Shown: positions 43,085 to 54,109, counted from the first letter of the stretch. The stretch: DNA of 64,000 nucleotides from Pseudomonas sp. DTU_2021_1001937_2_SI_NGA_ILE_001 (GCF_032463525.1 NZ_CP135971.1:2542001-2606000), one strand, 5' to 3'. Made by a program: numbers and translations. The notes: generated from the sequence alone by a model not told the origin.

Positions 43085-44236
43085 ATGCTACGCCGCCGTA
43101 TCCTGATCATGCTCGGGCTGGTACTGCTCGGTGTGCTGTTGCTCGCCGGCTACAAGGCCTTCTCGATCTATCGGCAGATCCAGCAGTTCAGCGCGCCCAA
43201 GCCTGCGGTCAGCGTGGCGGTGGCCACCGCGCGCGAACAACCCTGGCAAGCGCGGCTACCGGCCATCGGCACGCTCAAGGCTCTTCAGGGCGTCGAGCTG
43301 AGCCTTGAAGTCGCCGGCACGGTCAAGACGATCCAGTTCGAATCGGGGCAGCCGGTGCGCGCCGGCCAGCCGTTGCTGCAACTGGACAGCGATGTGGAGC
43401 GCGCCCAGCTGGCGACTGCCGAGGCAGACCTGGGTCTGGCCCGTGTCGAATATGGCCGCGGCAGCCGCCTGGTGGGCGATCAGGCCATCTCGCGGGGAGA
43501 TTTCGACCGGCTCGCCGCCCAACAGCAGAAGTCTGCCGCCACCGTCAATCAGCTCAAGGCCGCGCTGGCCAAGAAGCAGATCCTCGCGCCCTTCGACGGC
43601 ACCATCGGCATTCGCCAGGTGGACGTCGGCGCCTATCTGGCCAGTGGCACGGTCATCGCCACCCTGCAGGACCTGAGCAGCCTCTACCTCGACTTCAACG
43701 TGCCCGAGCAGAGCGTACCGCAGCTCGCCATCGGCCAGCCCGTACTGGCCGACGTTGCGGCATGGCCCGGACAGTCATTCGAAGGGCGCATCAGCGCGAT
43801 CAATCCAAAGGTCGACGAAACCACCCGCAACGTGCAGGTTCGCGCGACCCTGCCCAACCCGGAACGACGCTTGCTGCCGGGTATGTTCGCCAGCCTGCAG
43901 GTGCAGTTGCCCGGCAACGCTTCGCGTGTCCTGGTGCCTGAAACAGCCATTACCTACACCCTGTATGGCAACTCGGTGTACGTCGTCGTCGCCAGCCACG
44001 ATGAGCAGGGCCAGGCGCAGATGAACGCCGAGGGCCAACCGCGCTGGCAGGTCGAGCGGCGCTCCGTGGAAACGGGCGAGCGACGCGATGGCCAGGTGAT
44101 CATTCTCAAGGGCATCAAGGCCGGCGAGGTGGTGGTCAGCGGAGGCCAGTTGAAGCTCGACCAGGGCACCGAGGTCAAGCCGCTGGCCGACCCGACCCTT
44201 CCGGCCGCATCGGCCGGCCAGCCTGACGCCGGTTGA
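43085..44236 (+). CDS. mexV: RND efflux periplasmic adaptor, MexV-like
   Basis: A 383-residue membrane-fusion protein. The N-terminal anchor (LIMLGLVLLGVLLLAGYKAF) is followed by the lipoyl domain (GTLKALQGVELSLEVAGTVK), a coiled-coil hairpin (about 105-160), the lipoyl return and beta-barrel (LAPFDGTIGIRQVDVGAYLA) and the membrane-proximal domain. It links the RND pump encoded next to an outer-membrane channel. Position after the imelysin cluster and before mexW matches PAO1 mexVW as I recall. There is no outer-membrane channel gene here, as in mexVW, which borrow OprM. Confidence 0.87.
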   Translation: MLRRRILIMLGLVLLGVLLLAGYKAFSIYRQIQQFSAPKPAVSVAVATAREQPWQARLPAIGTLKALQGVELSLEVAGTVKTIQFESGQPVRAGQPLLQLDSDVERAQLATAEADLGLARVEYGRGSRLVGDQAISRGDFDRLAAQQQKSAATVNQLKAALAKKQILAPFDGTIGIRQVDVGAYLASGTVIATLQDLSSLYLDFNVPEQSVPQLAIGQPVLADVAAWPGQSFEGRISAINPKVDETTRNVQVRATLPNPERRLLPGMFASLQVQLPGNASRVLVPETAITYTLYGNSVYVVVASHDEQGQAQMNAEGQPRWQVERRSVETGERRDGQVIILKGIKAGEVVVSGGQLKLDQGTEVKPLADPTLPAASAGQPDAG

Positions 44237-44250
44237 GCAGGTCATCCGCC

Positions 44251-47200
44251 ATGGCCTTTACCGACCTGTTCATCCGCCGCCCGGTGCTGGCCACAGTGGT
44301 CAGCCTGCTGATCGTGCTGCTGGGCCTGCAGGCCTTCGGCAAGCTGAGCATCCGCCAGTACCCGCAGATGGAAAACGCGCTGATCACCGTCACCACCGCC
44401 TATCCCGGTGCCAATGCAGAAACCATCCAGGGCTACATTACCCAGCCCTTGCAACAGAGCCTGGCCAGCGCCGAAGGCATCGACTACATGACCTCGGTGA
44501 GCCGCCAGAATTTCTCGGTCATTTCCGTCTATGCGCGCATCGGCGCCGACAGCGACCGTCTGTACACGCAACTGCTGGCCAAGGCCAACGAGGTCAAGAA
44601 CGAGCTGCCACAGGCCGCCGAAGACCCGGTACTGAGCAAGGAAGCCGCCGATGCCTCGGCGCTGATGTACATCAGCTTCTACAGCCCGCAATTGAGCAAC
44701 CCGCAGATTACCGATTACCTGTCGCGGGTGATCCAGCCCAAGCTGGCCACCCTGCCCGGCATGGCCGAAGCGCAGATTCTCGGCAACCAGGTATTCGCCA
44801 TGCGCCTGTGGCTCGACCCGGTGCGCCTGGCCGGCTTCGGCCTCACCGCTGCCGACGTCACCGACGCGGTGCGTCGGCAGAACTTCCTGTCCGCCGCCGG
44901 TGAGGTCAAGGGCGAGTACGTGGTGACCAGCATCAATGCCGCCACCGAACTCAAGTCCGCCGAGGCCTTCGCCAACATTCCGGTGAAGGTCCAGGGTGAC
45001 AGCCGGGTGCTGCTCGGCGACGTGGCGCGTGTCGAGATGGGCGCCGAGAACTACAACACTATCAGCTCCTTCGACGGCACGCCGTCGGTGTACATCGGCA
45101 TCAAGAGCACGCCCAGCGCCAACCCGCTGGAGGTCATCAAGGAAGTGCGGCGGGTGATGCCGGAGATCGAAAGCCAGCTGCCACCAGGTCTGAAGGTGTC
45201 GATCGCCTACGACGCCACGTTGTTCATCCAGGCCTCCATCAATGAAGTGATCAAGACCCTGGCCGAGGCGGTACTGATCGTCATAGTCGTGGTGTTCCTG
45301 TTCCTCGGTGCCCTGCGCTCGGTACTGATCCCGGTGGTAACCATCCCGCTGTCGATGATCGGCGTACTGTTCTTCATGCAGTTGATGGGCTATTCGATCA
45401 ACCTGCTGACCCTGTTGGCCATGGTCCTGGCCATCGGCCTGGTGGTGGACGACGCCATCGTCGTAGTGGAGAACATCCATCGCCACATCGAACAGGGCCA
45501 ACGCCCGTTCGACGCAGCCCTGCAGGGTGCCAGGGAAATCGCCATGCCAGTGGTGTCGATGACCGTGACCCTGGCTGCCGTATACGCCCCCATCGGCTTC
45601 CTGCAGGGCCTGACCGGCGCGCTGTTCAAGGAATTCGCCCTGACCCTCGCGGGCGCGGTGGTGATTTCCGGCATCGTGGCCCTGACCCTCTCGCCGATGA
45701 TGTGCGCCCTGCTGCTGCGACACGACAAGGCCCAAGGGGGGCTGGCCGCGCGCCTGGACCGGCTTTTCGACGGTCTGAAACGCCGTTACCAGCGCCTGCT
45801 GCACGGCACCCTGGAAACCCGCCCGGTGGTGCTGCTGTTCGGTGTTATCGTGCTGTGCCTGATTCCGGTGCTGCTGATGTTCAGCCGCTCGGAACTGGCG
45901 CCGGACGAAGACCAGGGCATCGTGTTCATGATGTCCACCTCACCGCAGACCACCAGCCTGGACTACATGAATGCCTACACCGATCAGTTCACCAAGGTGT
46001 TCAGGACCTTTCCGGAGTACTACTCCTCTTTCCAGATCAACGGCTTCAACGGCGTACAGACCGGCGTGGGCGGTTTTCTGCTCAAGCCCTGGGGCGAGCG
46101 CCAGCGCAGCCAGATGCAGATCCTTCCCGAAGTCCAGGCCAGGCTCGATGAAATACCCGGCCTGCAGATCTTCGGTTTCAACCTGCCGTCATTGCCGGGC
46201 ACCGGTGAAGGCCTGCCATTCCAGTTCGTGATCAACAGCACCGGGGATTACCCCGCGCTGCTGGAGCTGGCCGAAAGGGTCCGCAAGCGTGCCATGGCAT
46301 CGGGCAAGTTCGCCTTCATGACCGTCGATCTGGCGTTCGACAAGCCGGAGATCGTAGTCGACATCGACCGCGCCAAGGCGGCGCAGATGGGCGTCTCGAT
46401 GCAAGACCTGGGCGGCACGCTGGCGACCCTGCTGGGCGAATCGGAGATCAACCGCTTCAGCATCGACGGGCGCAGCTACAAGGTGATCGCCCAGGTGGAG
46501 CGCGCCTACCGCGACAACCCCGCCTGGCTGAACCGCTATTACGTCAGGAACGACCAGGGCAAGCTGCTGCCGCTGTCGACGCTGATCAGCGTCAGCGATC
46601 GGGCACGGCCACGCCAGCTCAACCAGTTCCAGCAACTGAACTCGGCGATCATCCAAGGATTTCCCATCGCCAGCATGGGCGAAGCCATCGACACGGTGCG
46701 CACCATCGCGCAGGAAGAGGCGCCCGCCGGCTTCGCCTTCGACTACGCCGGGGCCTCGCGGCAGTACGTGCAGGAAGGCAGCACGCTGTGGCTGACCTTC
46801 GCCCTGGCCTTGGCGATCATCTTCCTGGTGCTGGCGGCGCAGTTCGAAAGCTTCCGCGCCCCATTGGTGATCCTGGTGACCGTCCCGTTGTCGATCTGCG
46901 GCGCCCTGCTGCCGATGTTCCTCGGCGTGTCGAGCATGAACATCTATACCCAGGTTGGTTTGGTGACACTGATCGGGTTGATCAGCAAGCATGGCATCCT
47001 GATCGTGGAATTCGCCAATGGCCTGCGCCGGCAAGGCCTGGAGGCCAGGGAGGCAGTCGAACAGGCCGCCGCGATTCGCCTGCGCCCGGTGTTAATGACC
47101 ACCGCAGCCATGGTGTTCGGCATGCTGCCGCTGATCTTCGCCAGCGGCGCCGGCGCGGTGAGCCGCTTCGACATCGGTATCGTCATCGCCACCGGCATGT

Positions 47201-47277
47201 CGGTGGGCACCTTGTTCACCCTGTTCGTGCTGCCTTGCGTCTATACCCTGCTGGCACCGAAGGCCGAGACGCGGTAA
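44251..47277 (+). CDS. mexW: RND multidrug efflux permease, MexW-like
   Basis: A 1008-residue proton-driven RND pump. It starts MAFTDLFIRRPVLATVVSLL, the usual HAE1 opening, and has twelve expected membrane helices. The transmembrane proton-relay Asp pair is in LVVDDAIVVVENIHR. The second repeat begins near residue 520 with ETRPVVLLFGVIVLCLIPVL. It is translated from ATG 44251, 14 bases after the mexV stop. MexVW exports drugs such as fluoroquinolones and tetracycline when induced. Confidence 0.92.
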   Translation: MAFTDLFIRRPVLATVVSLLIVLLGLQAFGKLSIRQYPQMENALITVTTAYPGANAETIQGYITQPLQQSLASAEGIDYMTSVSRQNFSVISVYARIGADSDRLYTQLLAKANEVKNELPQAAEDPVLSKEAADASALMYISFYSPQLSNPQITDYLSRVIQPKLATLPGMAEAQILGNQVFAMRLWLDPVRLAGFGLTAADVTDAVRRQNFLSAAGEVKGEYVVTSINAATELKSAEAFANIPVKVQGDSRVLLGDVARVEMGAENYNTISSFDGTPSVYIGIKSTPSANPLEVIKEVRRVMPEIESQLPPGLKVSIAYDATLFIQASINEVIKTLAEAVLIVIVVVFLFLGALRSVLIPVVTIPLSMIGVLFFMQLMGYSINLLTLLAMVLAIGLVVDDAIVVVENIHRHIEQGQRPFDAALQGAREIAMPVVSMTVTLAAVYAPIGFLQGLTGALFKEFALTLAGAVVISGIVALTLSPMMCALLLRHDKAQGGLAARLDRLFDGLKRRYQRLLHGTLETRPVVLLFGVIVLCLIPVLLMFSRSELAPDEDQGIVFMMSTSPQTTSLDYMNAYTDQFTKVFRTFPEYYSSFQINGFNGVQTGVGGFLLKPWGERQRSQMQILPEVQARLDEIPGLQIFGFNLPSLPGTGEGLPFQFVINSTGDYPALLELAERVRKRAMASGKFAFMTVDLAFDKPEIVVDIDRAKAAQMGVSMQDLGGTLATLLGESEINRFSIDGRSYKVIAQVERAYRDNPAWLNRYYVRNDQGKLLPLSTLISVSDRARPRQLNQFQQLNSAIIQGFPIASMGEAIDTVRTIAQEEAPAGFAFDYAGASRQYVQEGSTLWLTFALALAIIFLVLAAQFESFRAPLVILVTVPLSICGALLPMFLGVSSMNIYTQVGLVTLIGLISKHGILIVEFANGLRRQGLEAREAVEQAAAIRLRPVLMTTAAMVFGMLPLIFASGAGAVSRFDIGIVIATGMSVGTLFTLFVLPCVYTLLAPKAETR

Positions 47278-47292
47278 AAGCCCTGAAACGAA

Positions 47293-47320
47293 AAGGCCCC
47301 GGTATCGAAACCGGGGCCTT
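47293..47320. terminator. Bidirectional hairpin terminator
   Basis: AAGGCCCCGGT / ACCGGGGCCTT between mexW and the convergent small gene. The T-run is on the minus strand. Confidence 0.8.
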
Positions 47321-47337
47321 CATGTCAGGTCAGTCAT

Positions 47338-47565
47338 TCAGCGTCGCACTCCCGTGCCCTGGGCCAGGCTGTAGAGAAACAGCAGCAGGTCGTGGTCCGG
47401 CTGCGTCACCTGCTGGACCTTGGCCACCTTGGGCAAGGGACAGTGCCCCTCGCCATGCGGCGTGCTCAGCACTTTGGTGGAAGGTTGCTCCCAGGCTGCA
47501 ACTGCCATCGTCGTGGTGGCCAGGGCCGCGACGAGAAACAAACCTCGAGCCATTTCTAGTTTCAT
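47338..47565 (-). CDS. Small secreted hypothetical protein
   Basis: A 75-residue protein with a signal peptide (GLFLVAALATTTMAVA, cleaved near 24). The mature part has a single Cys (GEGHCPLPKVAKV). Its start overlaps the inaA-like stop by one base, so the two are coupled; it is the last gene of a methyltransferase-inaA operon that has a ColR-type box upstream. Function unknown. Confidence 0.75.
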   Translation of the reverse strand: MKLEMARGLFLVAALATTTMAVAAWEQPSTKVLSTPHGEGHCPLPKVAKVQQVTQPDHDLLLFLYSLAQGTGVRR

Positions 47566-48272
47566 TAGCCTAACCCTTTGAGAGCGCTGCCAAACGCCGT
47601 CTGGTAAAAGTAGATCAACTTGTCCCAGTCAGCGACACTGAATGACGAATGGCGGCGCAATTGCTTCATGTCGTGCAGCGCAGCACCACGAGCGGTCAGG
47701 CGCCGGCGGCCTTTTTCCAAATCCAGCAAGGCCACCTGTGGCTGCGCCTGGTCACCCTGGCCGGTGACTTTCACGAATACATGCTTGCTGTACAGGCAGC
47801 TGTGCTGCCAGCGGCCGCGGTGCATGCGTGCCAGGGTCTCGCCGATGGCCTGTAGCAGGCGCTCGTGCACGGCCTCGCCGTAGCGCTCACGACCGCCACC
47901 GGCGTACCAATGGTCTATTTCTTCGAAGCCTTCGAGATTGGCCGTCACCAACAGAGCGCGCCATTGCTGACGTTCGTCACGTTCGGCGCCGCAATAGATG
48001 ATTTCCGGCACCCGCACGCCCAGCCGGCGCAGGCCTTCAAGTGCATCGCGCTCACGCAGCACTGTCGGCCTGCCGAAGGGATGCAGCCAGCTACGGTATA
48101 CATGGCCGATCTGGCGCTTGACATAAAGCAGCCCGCCGTCCTCGGCGCGAACACGCTGCACGCCGCTTTCTCCGCCACGCCGCACGTTGGGTGCCTCGAC
48201 CCAGTCGCCCTGCAGCTGCCAGAACTGCCCGAAATCGTCGTTGCTTGTGTTCAGTGTCGCCTGCGCCGTCAT
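47565..48272 (-). CDS. inaA: InaA-like lipopolysaccharide kinase family protein
   Basis: A 235-residue protein of the WaaP/Kdo-kinase fold. It has the beta-strand VKRQIGHVYRSW, the HRGRW loop, KHVFVKV and the catalytic-type segment LLDLEKGRRR. InaA (weak-acid-inducible) proteins may phosphorylate LPS core sugars; the substrate is not proven. It is the middle gene of the putative ColR-regulated operon, starting 16 bases after the methyltransferase stop. Confidence 0.85.
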   Translation of the reverse strand: MTAQATLNTSNDDFGQFWQLQGDWVEAPNVRRGGESGVQRVRAEDGGLLYVKRQIGHVYRSWLHPFGRPTVLRERDALEGLRRLGVRVPEIIYCGAERDERQQWRALLVTANLEGFEEIDHWYAGGGRERYGEAVHERLLQAIGETLARMHRGRWQHSCLYSKHVFVKVTGQGDQAQPQVALLDLEKGRRRLTARGAALHDMKQLRRHSSFSVADWDKLIYFYQTAFGSALKGLG

Positions 48273-48288
48273 TGACTGCCCATCCTGG

Positions 48289-48981
48289 TTATTGTTTGCG
48301 TAGCAGATAGACTCGCCACATCGCATATTTCGGCAGGAAGTTCAGGTGCTTCTGGATGCTGAATCCTGCCGCTTCGAATTCCTGCTCAACCGTTGCAGCC
48401 GGTAACACAAAACGGTTCTGGTAACTTTCGGCCCCACTGGACACCGGCTGCTCGCCCTGGCGCCGACGCTCAAGACGCTTGCGCTTCCAGGCCTTGAAGT
48501 TGCCATCGACCCATAGCGACACGATCACGCTGTCGCGGCTAACCCGTTGAAACTCACGCAGTAACGCCATCCGGTGTTCGGCCTGACCAATATGGTGCAA
48601 CAGGCGCATGCAGAAGATGCTGTCGACCGAATGGTCGGGCAGGTCAATGGCAAAGGCAGAAGTTTGCAAAGTACGTACCCGTTGCACCACTTCGTCCGCC
48701 TGGCCCTGCCGAGCGGTCCTGAGCATGTCGGCCGAGTTGTCGGCGCCGATGATCATTCGGGTAGGGTGTTCAGCCAGCAACGGCCAGAAACGCCCGGCGC
48801 CGCAGGGCAAATCCAGCACCACACCGGGATCCCCGGCCAGTTGCAGCGCCTTGCGAGCCAGTTGCTCGTCCCGCAGATGGGACAGCCGACGCCAGAGACC
48901 GTTCCGATGTTTTTCAAGATATTGCCGCGCGTGGTCACGGTCGTATTTGTTGGAAAACTCCAGTTCGATACGCTTGCTCAT
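48289..48981 (-). CDS. Class I SAM-dependent methyltransferase
   Basis: A 230-residue methyltransferase. SAM-binding motif I is VLDLPCGAGRFWP (about 57), followed by the acidic strand MIIGADNSADML, motif IV DSIFCMRLLHHIG and a basic insert (KAWKRKRLERRRQG). It may modify a lipid or LPS precursor, given its operon partner inaA. It heads the three-gene operon; a ColR-type box lies 66 bases upstream. Confidence 0.85.
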   Translation of the reverse strand: MSKRIELEFSNKYDRDHARQYLEKHRNGLWRRLSHLRDEQLARKALQLAGDPGVVLDLPCGAGRFWPLLAEHPTRMIIGADNSADMLRTARQGQADEVVQRVRTLQTSAFAIDLPDHSVDSIFCMRLLHHIGQAEHRMALLREFQRVSRDSVIVSLWVDGNFKAWKRKRLERRRQGEQPVSSGAESYQNRFVLPAATVEQEFEAAGFSIQKHLNFLPKYAMWRVYLLRKQ

Positions 48982-49046
48982 GAGGGCTCTCCGCTTCAGA
49001 TGCCTTCACGATAGGTGAACGGCCGTCTGCGTCAGGTCATGCACTC

Positions 49047-49062
49047 GTGAAAAAAACGTCGT
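49047..49062 (-). promoter_or_regulatory. ColR-type binding box upstream of the methyltransferase operon
   Basis: On the minus strand the 16 bases read ACGACGTTTTTTTCAC. They match 15 of 16 positions of the ColR consensus I recall, (T/C)(T/C)NA(C/G)NN(T/C)TTTTTCAC. It lies 66 bases before the methyltransferase ATG and is oriented toward it. Confidence 0.65.
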
Positions 49063-49211
49063 CAAACGCGAGAGAATGTTTCCAGTAATTTCAATGCGTT
49101 AGAAAGATCTTACAGACATATCCGAGACGGACAAGCGCGTCGCGAGCAAGATACGCACGTGTCAGGAGGGCGTTACGGTTCAACAGTGGGCCGGTTGCCC
49201 GGCCACCCTGT

Positions 49212-50507
49212 TCAGCGCTCGTTGCCAGTGGGGGCCAGATTGACTTCAAAACGGCAGCCGTTGGGCTCCATGGGGCTGAGGCTGACGGTCCAGCCCTGGT
49301 TGACGCAGATGCGCTGTACCAGCGAAAGCCCCAGCCCCAGACCTTCGCCACGCTGCTCGTTGCCGCGCACGAACGGCTCGAACATGGCCTCGCGCTTTTC
49401 TTCGGGAATGCCCACGCCACTGTCTTCGACGACGAAGCCTCGACCATGAAGTGTCAGAGCGATGAAACCCTGGTCGGTGTAATGCAGGGCGTTGCGTAGC
49501 AGGTTGCCCATCACCGCCAGCAGGAAGGTCGCGTTGTAGCGGATTTCCGACGCCTGGTCGTCCTCGGCCGGCTTGTAGATCAGCTCCAGGCCCTTGCTCT
49601 CGATGGGGCCGCGCCACTGCGCAATCAGCTGCTCGGCGACACCGGTCAGGGTGGCCTTGGGGGTCATGGTCGGGTCTTCGCGCTGAGTGCGGGCAAGCAT
49701 CAGGAAGGTCTGCACCAGGTCGCGCATTTCCTCGCAGGCCCGTGCGATGCGCTCCACCTGACGCCGAGCCCGCTGGTCCAGTGCCGGATTCTCAAGCAGC
49801 AGCTCGCAGGAGCTGGCCAGGACCATCAGTGGCGTACGCAGCTCATGGCTGACGTCGCTGGTGAACATGCGTTCGCGGGTCAGCGCCTGGCGCAGGCGCC
49901 CCAGAGTGGCGTCGAAAGCCACCGCCAGTTCGCCCACTTCGTCGGCGGCATAATCCGGCGCCAAGGGCGGTGCCAGGCCCAGCAACTGATCACGGTGGCG
50001 CACCTGGCGGGCCAGGCGCACCACCGGCGCCATGACCCGACGAGCGAGAATCCAGCCCAGGAACACTGCCAGGGCCAGGGCCAGGACGAAGCCCACCAGC
50101 ACCACGGCGAACAGCAGCCGCTCGCGCTCTTCGAAATCGCTCTGGTCCTGCAGCAACGCATAGTGACGACCGTCGACCACCTCGATCATTGCGTGATAGG
50201 ACAGCGGTCCGCGAAACACCTCGTGAAAGCCCGGCTCCAGGTGGCGGATATCCGGGGGCAGGTCGAAGTCGCCTGGGCCATTGCTGAAGTAGAACAACTG
50301 GTCCTGCTTGGGACGGTGGCTCCAGTCGCTGACGCTTTCAGCCAGCAGCAGGCGATTAAGGTCACCGCCCAGGCCCGCTGATATGAGTTTCTCTTCGATA
50401 AAGTGCACAGTGGAAATGATGCCGACGGCGAACGAGCCGGCCACCAATGCGCTCATCAGCGCAAAGGCGATGATGATCCGCTGTGCGAGACTCTGCTTAA
50501 ACTCCAT
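49212..50507 (-). CDS. colS: ColS, sensor histidine kinase
   Basis: A 431-residue membrane histidine kinase that senses excess zinc and iron and supports membrane integrity. Two helices (about 9-33 and 133-155) flank a periplasmic domain. The residues reported for metal sensing in P. putida ColS are all present at the expected numbers: His35, Glu96, and the ExxE pair Glu126/Glu129. HAMP follows, then the H-box DVSHELRTPL (about 221) and the ATPase boxes (GEGLGLGLSLV). Its start overlaps the colR stop by 11 bases. Translated from ATG 50507. Confidence 0.92.
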   Translation of the reverse strand: MEFKQSLAQRIIIAFALMSALVAGSFAVGIISTVHFIEEKLISAGLGGDLNRLLLAESVSDWSHRPKQDQLFYFSNGPGDFDLPPDIRHLEPGFHEVFRGPLSYHAMIEVVDGRHYALLQDQSDFEERERLLFAVVLVGFVLALALAVFLGWILARRVMAPVVRLARQVRHRDQLLGLAPPLAPDYAADEVGELAVAFDATLGRLRQALTRERMFTSDVSHELRTPLMVLASSCELLLENPALDQRARRQVERIARACEEMRDLVQTFLMLARTQREDPTMTPKATLTGVAEQLIAQWRGPIESKGLELIYKPAEDDQASEIRYNATFLLAVMGNLLRNALHYTDQGFIALTLHGRGFVVEDSGVGIPEEKREAMFEPFVRGNEQRGEGLGLGLSLVQRICVNQGWTVSLSPMEPNGCRFEVNLAPTGNER

Positions 50508-51180
50508 CCCGGCCCTCGGCCAATCGATAGCCCACACCATGCACGGTGTGCAGCAGCGCCTTGGGGAATGGCTTGTCGATCACCTGGCGCAACTGGTGCA
50601 CGTGGCTGCGCAGGCTGTCGCTGTCCGGGCAGTCATCGCCCCACAGTGCCTCTTCGAGGATTTCCCGACGCAGCACGTGTGGGCTCTTCTGCATCAGCAC
50701 TGCCAGCAGCTTCAGGCCCACCGGGTTGAGCTTGAGCATGCGCCCGTCGCGCGTGACCTCCAGGGTGTCGAGGTCATAGACCAGGTCGGCGACCTGCAGG
50801 GTGCGCCGCCCGCCCCCCTGGGCGCGACGCAGCACGGCTTCGATACGCGCGGCCAGCTCCGACAGGGCAAAGGGCTTGAGCAGGTAGTCATCGGCGCCGG
50901 AACGGAAGCCCTGCAGGCGATCGTCGAGCTGATCGCGGGCAGTGAGCATGATCACCGGCGTGTCGCGCCGCGCATCTTCGCGCAGACGCTTGCAAAGCGT
51001 ATAACCGTCGATGCCGGGCAGCATGATGTCCAGCACGATGAGGTCGTAATGTTCGGTGGCGGCCAGATGCAGGCCGGACAGACCATCCTGCGCGCAATCG
51101 ACCGTATAACCCTTCATGCCCAGGTAATCGGCCAGGTTCGCCAGGATATCGCGGTTGTCTTCGACCAGAAGAATTCGCAT
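50497..51180 (-). CDS. colR: ColR, OmpR-family response regulator
   Basis: A 227-residue response regulator. The receiver has the phospho-acceptor Asp51 (LIVLDIMLPG) and Lys near 101 (YLLKPFALSE), and the OmpR-type winged helix at the C terminus ends in LLHTVHGVGYRLAEG. The length equals P. putida ColR. It activates membrane-modifying genes; the methyltransferase-inaA operon next door has a matching box. The start at 51180 follows AGAGTCCT. Confidence 0.92.
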   Translation of the reverse strand: MRILLVEDNRDILANLADYLGMKGYTVDCAQDGLSGLHLAATEHYDLIVLDIMLPGIDGYTLCKRLREDARRDTPVIMLTARDQLDDRLQGFRSGADDYLLKPFALSELAARIEAVLRRAQGGGRRTLQVADLVYDLDTLEVTRDGRMLKLNPVGLKLLAVLMQKSPHVLRREILEEALWGDDCPDSDSLRSHVHQLRQVIDKPFPKALLHTVHGVGYRLAEGRDGV

Positions 51181-51331
51181 AGGACTCTCCGCATGCAATT
51201 GGGGCTGGCGCAGCTTAGGGGTTGAAGCAGTGGCCGCGCAAGCCGCGTCCCTGCACTCGTTCAGACCATGGAAGGCAGGCAATGCCTCCCGATGAAGCAC
51301 GTACTGCGCAAAGCGCATCTGCCTCATAAAT

Positions 51332-51360
51332 GAAGAACCCCGCACGAGGCGGGGTTCTTT
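51332..51360 (-). terminator. Rho-independent terminator of groEL
   Basis: Minus-strand stem AAGAACCCCGC / GCGGGGTTCTT with a CTCGT loop. Confidence 0.85.
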
Positions 51361-51387
51361 GGGTGAAGCAAAGAGGCTGGGGCCAGC

Positions 51388-53043
<1,656 letters not shown>

Positions 53044-53083
53044 TTAAATACTGTGTAGTAGCGGGAAATTGAGCGGGAAGGAC

Positions 53084-53377
53084 TCAGCCTTCGATGACGG
53101 CGAGGATCTCGCTCTCGTTCATCACCAGCAGGTCTTCGCCGTCTACTTTCACGGTGTTGCTGCCGGAGTAAGGGCCAAATACCACTTTGTCGCCCACTTT
53201 CACGGTCAGCGCACGGACTTCACCGTTGTCCAGAACACGGCCGGCACCTACAGCGACGACTTCGCCACGGTTCGGCTTCTCGGCGGCCGAGCCTGGCAGC
53301 ACGATGCCACCGGCAGTTTTCGTTTCTTCTTCGCTGCGACGGATTACGACGCGGTCATGCAGAGGACGAAGCTTCAT
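53084..53377 (-). CDS. groES: GroES co-chaperonin
   Basis: A 97-residue co-chaperonin that forms the heptameric lid of GroEL. It starts [18 protein letters not shown]; the mobile loop is [14 protein letters not shown], and the C terminus ends [10 protein letters not shown]. The ATG at 53377 is preceded by AGGAG. A longer in-frame extension to 53518 has no family similarity. First gene of the groESL operon. Confidence 0.97.
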   Translation of the reverse strand: MKLRPLHDRVVIRRSEEETKTAGGIVLPGSAAEKPNRGEVVAVGAGRVLDNGEVRALTVKVGDKVVFGPYSGSNTVKVDGEDLLVMNESEILAVIEG

Positions 53378-53514
53378 TGTCGATCTCCTGATTTTGTTGG
53401 TACGTCCGGTGAAGGGCACCGGCGAGTTGTTAATCCGGCCTGGCCGGTTACGGTTCGGCATGCGAACCGCAGAAAACGGTCTGGCAGTGCGCCAGAAACC
53501 TTGCGGTGACCCAT

Positions 53515-53544
53515 ACATGAGGGCGCCCGATTTGATTACAAGGG
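53515..53544 (-). promoter_or_regulatory. Sigma-32-like heat-shock promoter of groESL
   Basis: On the minus strand CCCTTGTAA (53544-53536) and CCCTCATGT (53523-53515) resemble the sigma-32 elements CTTGAA and CCCCAT-T with about 13-14 bases between. There is no CIRCE element. Confidence 0.55.
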
Positions 53545-53578
53545 CGGCGCAAAAAAAATTTTTACCCGGCCCTCAAAC

Positions 53579-53606
53579 GCCTACGGCACCCGAAGGTGCC
53601 GTAGGC
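53579..53606 (-). terminator. Hairpin terminator of fxsA
   Basis: Twelve-bp stem GCCTACGGCACC / GGTGCCGTAGGC with a UUCG loop on the minus strand, 15 bases after the fxsA stop. The U-run is short. Confidence 0.75.
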
Positions 53607-53620
53607 CTGCCCAGTGCTGG

Positions 53621-54109
53621 TCATTTGTCGCGGTGTTCGAACTCGCCTTCGATGACTTCAGGTTCGCGAGTCGGCTGATGGATGGCCTCCGGGCGCCCGG
53701 TCCCAGGATGCTGATGGGTGCGCAGGTCATCGGCGAAAGCGCGCTGGCGCATGGCCTGCTCTTCGGCGCGCTGACGCAGCTTGCCAATCAGCAGGCGGCG
53801 GGTCACCGGCAGCAGGCAGAGCACGCCCAGCACGTCACTGATGAAACCTGGCAGCAGCAACAGGCCACCACCGACCGCCATGCTCAGTCCTTCGAGCATC
53901 TGCTGCGCAGGCAGCTCGCCTCGCGCCAGGCTTTCGCGGGCACTCAGTGCGGTGGCCAGCCCGGCCACGCGCATCACCAACAGGCCGAGCATCGAGGTGG
54001 TCAGCACCAGCAGGAAGGTCCACAGGAAGCCTATGGACATGCCGACTTTCACCAGAACGAACAGCTCAAGCACGGGAAACAGGAGAAACAGCAGTAAAAA
54101 AGCACGCAT
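53621..54109 (-). CDS. fxsA: FxsA family membrane protein
   Basis: A 162-residue inner-membrane protein. It starts MRAFLLLFLLFPVLELFVLVKVG, typical of FxsA, then has further helices (LWTFLLVLTTSMLGLLVM, GGGLLLLPGFISDVLGVLCLL). The C-terminal ~50 residues are charged and cytosolic. In E. coli FxsA counteracts phage T7 exclusion by F plasmid when overproduced; its normal role is unclear. Located upstream of groES on the same strand, as in many gammaproteobacteria. Confidence 0.9.
   Translation of the reverse strand: MRAFLLLFLLFPVLELFVLVKVGMSIGFLWTFLLVLTTSMLGLLVMRVAGLATALSARESLARGELPAQQMLEGLSMAVGGGLLLLPGFISDVLGVLCLLPVTRRLLIGKLRQRAEEQAMRQRAFADDLRTHQHPGTGRPEAIHQPTREPEVIEGEFEHRDK

Noticed and set aside
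44242..45804. 520-codon minus-strand ORF opposite the RND permease
   Set aside because: Antisense to mexW; Gln/His/Gly-rich with no domain.
53378..53620. CIRCE element before groES
   Set aside because: No TTAGCACTC inverted repeat is present; the region fits a sigma-32 promoter instead.
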